Positions 1-6,884 of a stretch of 9,368 nt of DNA are shown here, one piece after another. The stretch comes from an uncultured bacterium. Lineage in GTDB: Bacteria; Verrucomicrobiota; Kiritimatiellia; RFP12; UBA1067. The position numbers were made by a program, and so were the translations under genes. Within the stretch, counting starts at the first letter, position 1. Each line of letters starts with the position of its first letter. The notes below the pieces were generated by a model. It was not told the origin of the DNA. It worked only from the letters and a program-made list of their open reading frames with translations, and ran no database searches. The stretch is from contig URIT01000130.1 of NCBI GenBank assembly GCA_900547945.1, positions 1-9,368 of the forward strand, written 5' to 3'.

Positions 1-586
1 CCGCGACCTGCGCGAACGCGGCGGCATCGCCGTCCGGCGGACACTCCGCGAGGAGGCCGCGCGCGAAGAGGGGCACGCCGTCGTCGCCGACGGACGCGGC
101 GACCGCCGTGCGGACGCGGCGCTGGAGCGACTGGTCGAAGTAGGCGTCGAGCCCGGCGGCCACCGCGCCCTCCTTCCACGCGGTCGCGACGGTGCCGCTC
201 GACAGGATCGCGCCGGGGATGGAGCGGATGATCTCGAACGTGCCGCTCCCGCCCAGCACCTGCACGTCCTTCGGCGCACCGAGGCCGTCGAAGTCGTTCA
301 GAATCTTCTTCTTCGTGTAGCCGCGCAGCGTGCCGGCGGCCGTGCATTCGACGAGGAAGCCTTCGAGCGGCCCCGGGCAGTCGAGCCGGAACGTGACCGT
401 CTCCGCCTCCTGCGCCGTCTCCGCGCCGAGGAGCGCAACGCCCGCCAACGCCTCGGCGAGGTAGTGCGAGGCGGTGGGGCCAGAAAGGTGCCCGCGCGCA
501 AGCTGCCCCGCCGCCGTCGTCGCGTCCGCGCACAGGACGGCGATTTTCGTCGCGGAATCCAGAATCTCGATCAATTCGTCCTTCAT
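1..586 (-). CDS. hslO: Hsp33-family redox chaperone, N-terminal part (runs off left edge)
   Basis: Hsp33 is a cytosolic holdase chaperone switched on by oxidation of a C-terminal zinc-binding Cys4 cluster. I translated 195 codons from the ATG at 584-586; the frame is open to the window edge. Recognisable Hsp33 core features are the early segment ARGHLSGPTASHYLAEALAG (about residues 30-49), the PGPLEGFLVECTAAGTLRGY block (about 71-90), and a late YFDQSLQRR stretch matching the family YY.QSEQ element, with Leu in place of the usual Glu. The redox-switch cysteines would lie beyond the left edge, so whether this copy is redox-regulated cannot be judged. The start is supported by AAGGA at 596-600, 9 bases upstream; the other nearby ATG (589-591) is out of frame. 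The gene stands alone behind a 269-base repeat-filled gap. Confidence is good for the family and lower for function because the diagnostic domain is missing. Confidence 0.75.
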   Translation of the reverse strand, partial: MKDELIEILDSATKIAVLCADATTAAGQLARGHLSGPTASHYLAEALAGVALLGAETAQEAETVTFRLDCPGPLEGFLVECTAAGTLRGYTKKKILNDFDGLGAPKDVQVLGGSGTFEIIRSIPGAILSSGTVATAWKEGAVAAGLDAYFDQSLQRRVRTAVAASVGDDGVPLFARGLLAECPPDGDAAAFAQVA

Positions 587-608
587 GCCATATTGTCCTT
601 AAGTAAGA

Positions 609-640
609 TTAAGTGGTTAAGTAGTTAAGTTGTTAAAACG
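609..640. repeat. Octamer tandem array, left arm
   Basis: Four consecutive 8-base units, three of the form TTAAGTNG (609, 617, 625) and a degenerate fourth (633-640), lie just upstream of the hslO ribosome site. Bases 609-631 are an exact reverse complement of 780-802, and 608-630 of 828-850, so this is the inverted arm of the array at 768-850. It is AT-rich against the GC-rich surroundings. Function is unknown; extruded hairpin, protein-binding site or transcription attenuation are all possible. Confidence 0.85.
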
Positions 641-663
641 AAACATGGTGATTTTTCTGCCGC

Positions 664-708
664 AAAGAACACAAAGACCGCAAAGGCTTTGTGAATTTTG
701 TGTTCTTT
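664..708. repeat. Nested inverted repeat with alternative stems
   Basis: AAAGAACACAAA (664-675) and TTTGTGTTCTTT (697-708) form a perfect 12-base inverted repeat around a 21-base centre. Inside it, CACAAAG (670-676) can alternatively pair with CTTTGTG (687-693), and CAAAG/CTTTG (681-691) form a tight palindrome. The CGCAAAGA-type motif resembles AT-rich dispersed repeats found between genes in many environmental bacteria. There is no clean T-tract after the stem on the minus strand, so I do not call it a terminator, though it lies where the 3' end of the upstream operon would be. Confidence 0.7.
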
Positions 709-767
709 ATGGCTCACACGATTTGATTGCCGAAGGATAACACCTTCATCTCCTAACGCCTTAACCG

Positions 768-850
768 CTTTCCGACTAAAACTTAACTACTTAACCACTT
801 AACCACTTTCCGACTAAAAACTTAACTACTTAACTACTTAACCACTTAAT
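768..850. repeat. Octamer array, right arm, in a 38-base tandem duplication
   Basis: Units of CTTAACTA/CTTAACCA are repeated in two blocks. Each block begins with CTTTCCGACTAAAA (768 and 806), giving a 38-base tandem repeat with one extra A in the second copy. A 21-base element made of octamers occurs exactly at 782-802 and 829-849, and as a reverse complement at 609-629. The array ends 6 bases short of the stop codon of the gene at 856-3048. Together with 609-640 it fills the only sizeable non-coding gap in the window (587-855); I see no gene there. Confidence 0.85.
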
Positions 851-855
851 ACCAC

Positions 856-3048
856 TTAATCCCCGATGAAGTGGACCCCGATGTCTTCCAGGGCGCTCAG
901 CACGCTCGCGGCGTTCACGTCCTCCAGCGCGCGCGCGTCGTCCTGCGGCACGGCGATGGCCTGGTCCGGATGCTCCAGGAACATGAGGAACTTTGCGCGC
1001 AGGGACGCGATGCGCCGCACGTGGCGCTCCAGCGCCCAGAGGGCGAAGCGCCACTTGGGGAGGAAGCCGTAGCGGGGCGGCAGCGCGGGGTCGAAATCCT
1101 CGAAGGCGTCGCGCTGCAGGGTGAACGCCCACTCCAGGGCGCGGAGGCGGAACTCGAAGCCGGCGAAGAAGCGCTCGCCGAGGTCCGCGAGCGGGGAGAC
1201 CGGGTGCTTCGCGGCGAAGTCCGCGAGGGCCTTCGCGTAGGAGGCGAGGTAGAAGGCGGCGATCGCGTCGAGGTTGCGGTCCGTATGCGACACGTCGGGC
1301 CAGCCGAGCGAGCCGCGCACGGAGCAGAACGAGACGCCCTGCGGCAGGAGGCGCCCCGCCTTGATGTCGTAGCCGAAGCGGTAGATCTCCTTGCCCACAT
1401 CGTAGCGCGGCGTCCGGGTGGCGGGGTCGTACTTCTTCATCGCGAGGTTCTGCGCGGCGGCGTCGCCCATCAGGAACGCGAGCGCCAGGACGACCTGCGG
1501 GTCCTCCCCCGCCTCCGCGCCGCCGAACTCGCCCGCGAGCTGGAACGTGCCCGACGGAATGTCCGCGAGCGGCTCGCCCTCGCAGCGCGTGCGGATGAAG
1601 AAGTCGCCGCGCACCTTCTCGTTCCGCCGCCGCCGCAGGAGGCGGTAGTCCGGCAGCGCCACGCCGAGCGACTTGAAGCCCTGCGCGCGCGCGATGACGT
1701 AGCTGCCGTAGCCGTGGCCCGTGCGCGCGAGGCGCTTCTCCACGAACGAGGCGGCGAGCGGCCGCCGGTTCGTCTTGTAGACGACCTCGCGCGTCGTCCC
1801 CTCGCCGATCGGCAGGTCGAGTTCGTCGTCGACCGTCCGCAGCTCGTAGACGTTCGCGTATTCCACGAACTCGTCGCGGCTCACGAGCGCGCGCAGGTTC
1901 GCGAGCAGCACCTCGCTGCGCGCGTCGCAGAGCGGGTCGAAAGCGGGCCGCCCCTGCTCGAAGCGCGCGCCCGGCAGCGCCGTGCGGCGGTCGTCGAACG
2001 CGGGCGTCGCGCCCTCGCCCATGACGGAGTAGATCTCGCCCGTGAGGTACATGTACAGCGTCTCGACGAACGCCTTCGAGGTGTCGTCGGCGAGTTCCGG
2101 GCGCGTGAGGAGCGACTTGAAGAGCGCGTCGATCTCGGCCATGCGCACCGCGGCGTCCGCCTCGGAGATGCGCCGCAGCTCGATCTTCTCCATCAGCAGC
2201 TCCAGCTCGGGGACGAGGCGCTCCAGCGCGACGCCGCGCGGCAGACCGAACAGCTCGACCTCGTGGTGGCCGTGGTACTTGTTCTGGCGCAGGAAGTTCG
2301 TCTCGTGCCCCTCGAAAACGCTCACGAGCTCGTGGAGCCCGGCGCGGAACGCGGGGAAGTCGTCCTTCGCCTGCTCGCAGAGCCGGTGGAAGCCCGCGTA
2401 GGAGAGGAAGTGGACGCCGCGCGAGCCGTGGTAGTAGCGGATGTCGGTGGAGATGCGCTTGCGGCTCGCGGCGAGGGCGGCGGACATCTCGCGCCCGGTC
2501 CACGCGAGCGGCTTCACGCGCCACTCCTGCCCCCGCCGGCGGAAATGTTCGAGCGCCTGTTCGTTGCGTTCCACCATCACCACGTCGCCGCATGCGAACC
2601 CCAGCGTCCCCGTCAGCCAGTCGTCCGCCGCCGCGAGCCGGCGGCACGGCACGTCGCGCTGGGAGATTTCCAGCTTGCCGCCCACCACGTTCGCGCACAG
2701 GACGCCGTACATCATCGTCTCGCCGCGACGGGCGGACGAAAGGCGGCAGAGGTCCCACAACTGCCCCTGCAGGAGCGGCAGCGCCGCCACGGAGTGGTTC
2801 CCCGTGGTGACGGTCATCACGTAGCCCGGCCCCCCGTTGTGCCGCAGGTCCCTCTTCGCGACGACGAGGACGGAGGCGTGCGCGTCGAGGTGCAGCCACA
2901 CCCCCTTCTCGAACACGAACGTGTCGTCGCCCACGTCGTAGGCGTGAAACAGGCGGCGGCGCCCCATCGCGCGCGTCACGACGGCGGCGGCGCGGCGCGG
3001 CGCACCGTCCAGAATCCGCCGGAGCCGCTGTTTCACCGACGATTTCAT
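856..3048 (-). CDS. Large protein of unknown function with kinase-like C-terminal motifs
   Basis: I do not recognise this 730-residue protein. The start MKSSVKQ is chosen because its ATG overlaps the stop of the upstream MurU-AmgK-like gene as ATGA (3045-3048). The frame is open much further upstream, but that stretch is Arg/Ala/Pro-rich out-of-frame reading of the upstream gene. There is no signal peptide or obvious membrane helix. The first 400 residues match nothing I know. The C-terminal half has an order of motifs resembling a protein-kinase-like fold: a beta3-type lysine in EVVYKT (K425), a following helix with E437, a hinge-like FFIRTRCEGEPL (about 483-494), GDAAAQN (G528, D529, N534) in catalytic-loop position, and DVGKE (550-554) where DFG would sit. 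No HRD is present. It could be a divergent small-molecule kinase or an inactive pseudokinase. Translational coupling suggests work with the fused sugar kinase/nucleotidyltransferase. The reading frame is firm; the fold is an inference. Confidence 0.85.
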   Translation of the reverse strand: MKSSVKQRLRRILDGAPRRAAAVVTRAMGRRRLFHAYDVGDDTFVFEKGVWLHLDAHASVLVVAKRDLRHNGGPGYVMTVTTGNHSVAALPLLQGQLWDLCRLSSARRGETMMYGVLCANVVGGKLEISQRDVPCRRLAAADDWLTGTLGFACGDVVMVERNEQALEHFRRRGQEWRVKPLAWTGREMSAALAASRKRISTDIRYYHGSRGVHFLSYAGFHRLCEQAKDDFPAFRAGLHELVSVFEGHETNFLRQNKYHGHHEVELFGLPRGVALERLVPELELLMEKIELRRISEADAAVRMAEIDALFKSLLTRPELADDTSKAFVETLYMYLTGEIYSVMGEGATPAFDDRRTALPGARFEQGRPAFDPLCDARSEVLLANLRALVSRDEFVEYANVYELRTVDDELDLPIGEGTTREVVYKTNRRPLAASFVEKRLARTGHGYGSYVIARAQGFKSLGVALPDYRLLRRRRNEKVRGDFFIRTRCEGEPLADIPSGTFQLAGEFGGAEAGEDPQVVLALAFLMGDAAAQNLAMKKYDPATRTPRYDVGKEIYRFGYDIKAGRLLPQGVSFCSVRGSLGWPDVSHTDRNLDAIAAFYLASYAKALADFAAKHPVSPLADLGERFFAGFEFRLRALEWAFTLQRDAFEDFDPALPPRYGFLPKWRFALWALERHVRRIASLRAKFLMFLEHPDQAIAVPQDDARALEDVNAASVLSALEDIGVHFIGD

Positions 3049-4886
3049 GCCTCGTCTTCGTCGTCGTGGTGATGGTGGTGGAAGTGACCCAGGCGGATCT
3101 CCTCCTTCGCGATGAGGTCTTCCGCAAAGCCGCCCAGCGCGTCGAGGTCCGCCTCGTCCGCCGCCGCCAGCAGGTTCGCGAGCGCGCGCGGCACGTACGC
3201 CTCGAAGCGGGGCTGCCCCACGGAGGCGAGCCGCCCAAAGGCGCCGAGCGCCTGCACGAGCCGCTGCACCGCCCCGTAGGCGAGCTTGTCCACGGGATAG
3301 AGCTTCGCGAGCGCGCGGCGCTCCTTCTCGCCGAGCGGCGCGTAGGGGTCGTAGAGGAGCGAGGCGAGGTCGTAGGCGGCCGCGCCGAGGCGCATGCCCT
3401 GGAAGTCGATGAAGGTCGGCTCGCCGCCGTTGCGGTAGAGGACGTTTGAACTCTGGCAGTCGCGGTGGACGAGCACGGGGCGCTGGCGCGCAAGGACGTC
3501 CGCCACCGTCTCCAGGTCGGCGCGCACGGCGTCCGGCAGCTTCTCGTAGCCGTAGCGCGCCTTCACGCAGAAGGTCTCGAAGAGGTCGCGCTCCCACTTG
3601 TAGAGGTCGGGGCCGAATGCGGGTTCAAGCGCGTCCGCCGCCTCGGCGAGCGCGCGGTCGGTCCCCTTCTCGTGGAGCGTGCGCAGGGCCTTCACGACGG
3701 GCGTGTAGAGTTCGACGAGCCGGGCGCCCTTCTCCGCCGCGCGCGTCTCCAGCGACGTGTCGCCGAGGTCTTCGAGGGCGAGCGCCTTTCGGTCCGGCAA
3801 GTCCGCGAGGATGCGCGGCACGGGTACGCCGGCGTCGGCGAGGAGCCGCGCGTGGTGGACGTAGCGGGCGTTTTCGGGACGAGCCGCGTCGTCGTAGACG
3901 ACGGCGATCGCGCGGTCGTCGCCGTGGACGAACCGCCAGAAGGCGCGGTCGCTGCCGCGCGCGCCGAGGAAGACGGCCGCGACGTCGACGGGCTTCCACC
4001 CCAGCGCCTCCGCAAGCGCCGCGAGGCGCGCGTCGCCGATCTGGTCGACACCCACGAGCGCCGTGCGCTCGAACGCGCCGCCCACGAGGCCACCCGTCAC
4101 GACGCAGCCCGCGAGGTCCGCCGACTCCACGAGCTTCACGCCCGGGAAGATCACGTTCGGGTTCGCCTCGAAGCGCTCCGGGTTCAGCGCCGCGTGCGCC
4201 TCCAGATACGCCTCCAGCGTGCCGCAGTCCGCCCAGTAGGCGCCGTCGGGGTCCACGCCGTGGACAATCTTCCCGCCCGTCATCATCGCGGCCTCGTACG
4301 CTTCGACGATCGTCGAGAAGCCCTCCGGCTTCACGTAGTCGAGGATCTGCGGACCGAGCAGCGCGACCCCGCAGTAGGTGTAGGTGCCCGCGTCGCCCGC
4401 GACGTCGCTCGCCCAGTTGCAGATGCGCCCCTCGAAGTCGGCCTCCACCGTGCGCGGACCGAAGACCTCGCTCATCCAGCAGCCCGCGAAGTTCCCGCTC
4501 TTCACATAGGCGTCCACAATCGCCTGCGGGTCAAGCCCCTCGACGACGATGTCGCCGTTCACGAGCCAGAACGGATCCGTCCCGAGCATGTACCGCAGCG
4601 GGTTCAGGACGCCGCCCGTCCCCAGGATCTCGGGCTCCTCCGCCACCGTCACCTTCGCAGGCCCCCTGCGCCGCGCCGCGTAGGCGCGGATCTTCTCCGC
4701 CTGCCAATGCGCGTTGACGGCGATCTCCTCCACGCCCCACGATTCCAGCAGGGAGAGGATGCGCTCCAGCATCGGCACGCCCCACATCGGCAGGAGCGGC
4801 TTCGGCTCCACGAGCGTGAGCGGCCGCAGCCGCGTTCCGAACCCGGCGGCCAGCACGACCGCCCTCTTCACGTCCTGTACCTTCAT
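3045..4886 (-). CDS. Fused MurNAc-1-P uridylyltransferase / anomeric sugar kinase (MurU-AmgK-like)
   Basis: This 613-residue fusion likely phosphorylates recovered MurNAc (and/or GlcNAc) at C1 with ATP and couples the product to UTP to give UDP-MurNAc, the cytosolic recycling route that bypasses MurA. Residues 1-230 are a nucleotidyltransferase: LAAGFGTRLRPLT (12-24), EPKPLLP (27-33), LGTGG (88-92), NGD (110-112, metal Asp112) and DCGT (220-223). A linker (about 240-285) may be a short left-handed beta-helix. Residues 305-590 are an APH-fold kinase: GARGSDRAFWRF (308-319) as in AmgK, ALEDLGD (370-376), HRDCQSSN (474-481), IDFQG (493-497) and YDLASLLYDP (505-514). The tail ends in five His plus DDEDEA (603-613). 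In Pseudomonas amgK and murU are separate adjacent genes. A choline kinase/cytidylyltransferase pair (LicA/LicC type) is the main alternative. The start has GAGG upstream and overlaps folB by ATGA. Confidence 0.8.
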   Translation of the reverse strand: MKVQDVKRAVVLAAGFGTRLRPLTLVEPKPLLPMWGVPMLERILSLLESWGVEEIAVNAHWQAEKIRAYAARRRGPAKVTVAEEPEILGTGGVLNPLRYMLGTDPFWLVNGDIVVEGLDPQAIVDAYVKSGNFAGCWMSEVFGPRTVEADFEGRICNWASDVAGDAGTYTYCGVALLGPQILDYVKPEGFSTIVEAYEAAMMTGGKIVHGVDPDGAYWADCGTLEAYLEAHAALNPERFEANPNVIFPGVKLVESADLAGCVVTGGLVGGAFERTALVGVDQIGDARLAALAEALGWKPVDVAAVFLGARGSDRAFWRFVHGDDRAIAVVYDDAARPENARYVHHARLLADAGVPVPRILADLPDRKALALEDLGDTSLETRAAEKGARLVELYTPVVKALRTLHEKGTDRALAEAADALEPAFGPDLYKWERDLFETFCVKARYGYEKLPDAVRADLETVADVLARQRPVLVHRDCQSSNVLYRNGGEPTFIDFQGMRLGAAAYDLASLLYDPYAPLGEKERRALAKLYPVDKLAYGAVQRLVQALGAFGRLASVGQPRFEAYVPRALANLLAAADEADLDALGGFAEDLIAKEEIRLGHFHHHHHDDEDEA

Positions 4887-5233
4887 ACGGGCCTCGTAAT
4901 CTTCACTTCGGCGCTGCCGAGACCGAGAACCGTCCCGAACTTGCGCACGGACACCGTGACGCGCTCGACGCGCGGGTCGGCGAGGCAGACATCCGCCACC
5001 ACGTCCGCCGCCCGCTCCAGCAGCCTGCAGCGGGCGTCCTCAAGCGCCTCGCGGATGTTCCCCACAAGCAGCGCGTAGTCCACCGTGTCCTCCAGGCTGT
5101 CCGACGCCGCCGCATCCTGCTGGTCGAACGCGAGCGCAACGTCCACGAGGACCCGCTGCTCCTTCACCCGCTCCTCGGGCAGATCCCCGAGAATGCACTC
5201 CACGTCGATGCCGTTGAGCTTGAGAACGTCCAT
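4883..5233 (-). CDS. folB: Dihydroneopterin aldolase
   Basis: FolB converts 7,8-dihydroneopterin to 6-hydroxymethyl-7,8-dihydropterin and glycolaldehyde in cytosolic tetrahydrofolate synthesis. The 116-residue length is normal for the family. Visible family marks are the RVKEQRVLVDVALAFD strand (22-37), the SLEDTVDYALL segment with Tyr53, LLERAAD with Glu73 and the late VRKFG with Lys98 in the place of the catalytic lysine. The usual KP.A after that lysine is FGTV here, a mild divergence. The start lies 9 bases after the stop of the TPR-like gene, with a GGGG-type ribosome site in the gap, and the stop overlaps the next start by ATGA. No other folate genes are visible, so its place in this cluster looks like co-transcription rather than a pathway link. 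Some family members have related epimerase or pterin activity. Confidence 0.88.
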   Translation of the reverse strand: MDVLKLNGIDVECILGDLPEERVKEQRVLVDVALAFDQQDAAASDSLEDTVDYALLVGNIREALEDARCRLLERAADVVADVCLADPRVERVTVSVRKFGTVLGLGSAEVKITRPV

Positions 5234-5242
5234 GGACGCCCC

Positions 5243-6052
5243 CTACCGCCACTGCGGACGCGCACGCTGCTGCCGCACCTTCGGCTCTTCGAGGAAGAGC
5301 GCGTACCACTGGTCGCCGAGGGCCGTGTTGGTGAAGTGGGCCACGCGGTTGTTCGCCAGCTGCTCGCGGTTCGCCTTCAGCGTCTCGTTGTCGCTCTTCT
5401 CCAGCGCGCGGTTGAGCGCCTTGAACGCGGCGTCCACCTCGTTGCGCTTGACGAGGATCCAGGAATAGGCGGCGGCGAGGAGCACGTTCTGGTTGTAGCG
5501 CAGGCGGCGCACACCCTTCTCGTAGACCTTCCCGATCTCGGCGGAGGGCCTGTCCAGCATGTAGAGGCGGGCGACCTTCATCGCGGTCATCGTGGGATCG
5601 ACGAAGAGGGCCTTCGGCATCAGCTCGTCCACCTTCTTGAAGTCCTTGATCATCCAGTAGAGCTGGAACTGCGCGGTGGCGATCTGCCGCTTCATGAGCG
5701 GCACCCACAGGTCGAAGCGGTGCAGCGGCTCCGTCGCCGCCAGCGCCTCCGCCACGACAACCTTCTGATCCCGCGCCATCTCTGCCTGCGCCTCCTGGAT
5801 GGACCCCGGCGGACGCATCTGCCAGCGGGCCATCTTCGCCTGCATCCGCTTCTGCCCCGCCAGCATGATGTTCTGCACGCACGCCATCGCGGCCTTCACC
5901 TTCCGCTGGATCAGGAGTCCGGCGACCATGTTCCCCACGACGAAGGCCAGCACGCCGAAGAACGTACTCCAGCCATAGCCGAGTGCATTTCCGAAATAGA
6001 GGGCGCATCCCACGCCGACGCCCAACAGGGCACTGAGGATCAGAGTCAACAT
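5243..6052 (-). CDS. Membrane-anchored TPR-like helical protein, function unknown
   Basis: The 269-residue protein starts with two hydrophobic helices (about 2-20 and 28-48), probably a hairpin anchor in the inner membrane. A basic, Met/Gln-rich helical stretch follows (50-105), then a helical domain with TPR-like spacing: TAQFQLYWMIKDFKKVDELM (126-145), a segment ending VDPTMTAMKVARLYML (151-166), and an AAYSWILVKRNEVDAAFKAL block (194-213). The C-terminus is basic and Gln-rich. I do not recognise a specific family; the fold suggests a scaffold or assembly factor facing the cytoplasm. The start ATG at 6050-6052 is the first in frame and begins the hydrophobic helix, but no clear Shine-Dalgarno sequence precedes it; ACTCCCTT does not match. 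It sits at the head of a four-gene cluster, 9 bases before folB, immediately after the heptamer repeats. Confidence 0.75.
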   Translation of the reverse strand: MLTLILSALLGVGVGCALYFGNALGYGWSTFFGVLAFVVGNMVAGLLIQRKVKAAMACVQNIMLAGQKRMQAKMARWQMRPPGSIQEAQAEMARDQKVVVAEALAATEPLHRFDLWVPLMKRQIATAQFQLYWMIKDFKKVDELMPKALFVDPTMTAMKVARLYMLDRPSAEIGKVYEKGVRRLRYNQNVLLAAAYSWILVKRNEVDAAFKALNRALEKSDNETLKANREQLANNRVAHFTNTALGDQWYALFLEEPKVRQQRARPQWR

Positions 6053-6066
6053 AAGGGAGTAGATGA

Positions 6067-6105
6067 GGTTTTAGGTTCTAGGTTCTAGGTTTTAGCTAGG
6101 TTTCA
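6067..6105. repeat. Heptamer tandem repeat array in the gap before the membrane-protein gene
   Basis: Four perfect 7-base units of GGTTYTA occupy 6067-6094, followed by GCTA and a further decayed unit GGTTTCA at 6099-6105. The array fills most of the 70-base gap between the HAD gene and the TPR-like membrane-protein gene and ends 15 bases before the latter's start. On the minus strand the units read TAGAACC/TAAAACC, so they could supply weak -10-like hexamers, but no convincing promoter pair is seen. It is a different sequence from the octamers at 609-850 but the same kind of short, AT-leaning intergenic tandem repeat. Confidence 0.8.
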
Positions 6106-6122
6106 GCCAGTCACGGGAGAGG

Positions 6123-6884
6123 TCAGGTGTTCGGCTTGTCCAGAAGGGTCTTCTTCACGACATGGGCGGCGCGCTGGACGGAGTTCTGCAGCATGAACTG
6201 CACGCTTTCCCTGATGCCGCGCGCCTCGTCGCCGAAGACGGCGTCGACGTCCAGTTCGGAGAGGTCGTGGACGAGCCATTCGCTCCCCGCGAAGTTCTGC
6301 GGGCACGCCCGGTTGCGGTCGAGGCCGATCACGTGCATGCCCGCCGCGCGGCCGGCCGCGACGCCGGCGGTGGAGTCCTCCACCACCACGCACTCGCTCG
6401 AATCGACGTCAAGCCGTTCGGCGGCCTTGAGGAACCCGTCCGGCGCCGGCTTGCCGCGCCCGTAGTCCTCGGCGCCAAGCACGAACTTCACGAGCCCCGC
6501 CACGCCGCAGAGGTCGGCGGCCGCCTGGACGTCCGCATGGGGCGAGCCGGAGACGATCACGCAGGGCGCGATCTTCGCGACCCGCTTCAGGAAGGCGACG
6601 GAACCGGGCACGACCTGCTTCGCGGGATCGGTCGCCAGACGGGCATAGTACCCCCGCAGCGACTTCGCGTCCTCGATGGGGGACGTCTTGCCCAGACCCG
6701 GGAACTGCGCGTGGATCGCCGCGTGGATGTCGATCCAGCTATGACCGAAAATGACCGGCGCGAACGCCTCGACCGTCGTCGCCTGTCCCCGGTCGGCCAA
6801 CCAGTCGACGATTGCCCGGGCCCACAGCATCTCGGTGTCGACGAGCGTGCCGTCCAGGTCGAAGAGGAAGGCCGCAGGCCTCAT
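6123..6884 (-). CDS. HAD-superfamily phosphatase, beta-phosphoglucomutase-like (subfamily IA)
   Basis: This cytosolic hydrolase or mutase has 253 residues and all four HAD motifs: DLDGT with nucleophile Asp9 and acid/base Asp11, SGS (112-114) as motif II, RGKPAP with Lys145 as motif III, and VVVEDS with Glu169/Asp170 as motif IV. Residues 15-90 form the helical cap of the phosphoglucomutase/phosphatase class, which usually handles small sugar phosphates; the substrate cannot be read from sequence. The core ends near 215, leaving a roughly 38-residue charged helical extension (GIRESVQFMLQNSVQRAAHV then KKTLLDKPNT) that is unusual for the class. The start overlaps the stop of the SEC-C gene as ATGA and has GGAAGG just upstream, so the two are translationally coupled. 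Confidence 0.88.
   Translation of the reverse strand: MRPAAFLFDLDGTLVDTEMLWARAIVDWLADRGQATTVEAFAPVIFGHSWIDIHAAIHAQFPGLGKTSPIEDAKSLRGYYARLATDPAKQVVPGSVAFLKRVAKIAPCVIVSGSPHADVQAAADLCGVAGLVKFVLGAEDYGRGKPAPDGFLKAAERLDVDSSECVVVEDSTAGVAAGRAAGMHVIGLDRNRACPQNFAGSEWLVHDLSELDVDAVFGDEARGIRESVQFMLQNSVQRAAHVVKKTLLDKPNT

Noticed and set aside
664..708. Rho-independent terminator for the upstream operon
   Set aside because: The stem is AT-rich and not followed by a clean T-run on the minus strand.
609..850. CRISPR array
   Set aside because: The units are 8 bases and contiguous or imperfect, with no 25-40-base repeats alternating with unique spacers and no cas genes.
871..3072. Long open frame on the plus strand opposite the kinase-like gene
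   Set aside because: It mirrors the minus-strand gene, is rich in Arg/Glu/Val/Ala as expected from high-GC codon bias, and shows no family motif.
3049..3597. N-terminal extension of the kinase-like protein to 913 residues
   Set aside because: The extra 183 residues are Arg/Ala/Pro/Gly-rich and lie entirely over the well-supported kinase domain of the MurU-AmgK-like gene in another frame; the ATGA start at 3048 is a natural coupled start.
3446..5078. Two long plus-strand frames opposite the MurU-AmgK-like gene and folB
   Set aside because: Both are antisense shadows with Arg/Pro/Ser or Arg/Val/His composition; the minus-strand frame has full catalytic motifs.
5040..6008. 322-codon minus-strand frame overlapping folB and the TPR-like gene
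   Set aside because: Low-complexity Arg/Gly/Ala translation; the overlapping frames have clear family features or membrane helices.
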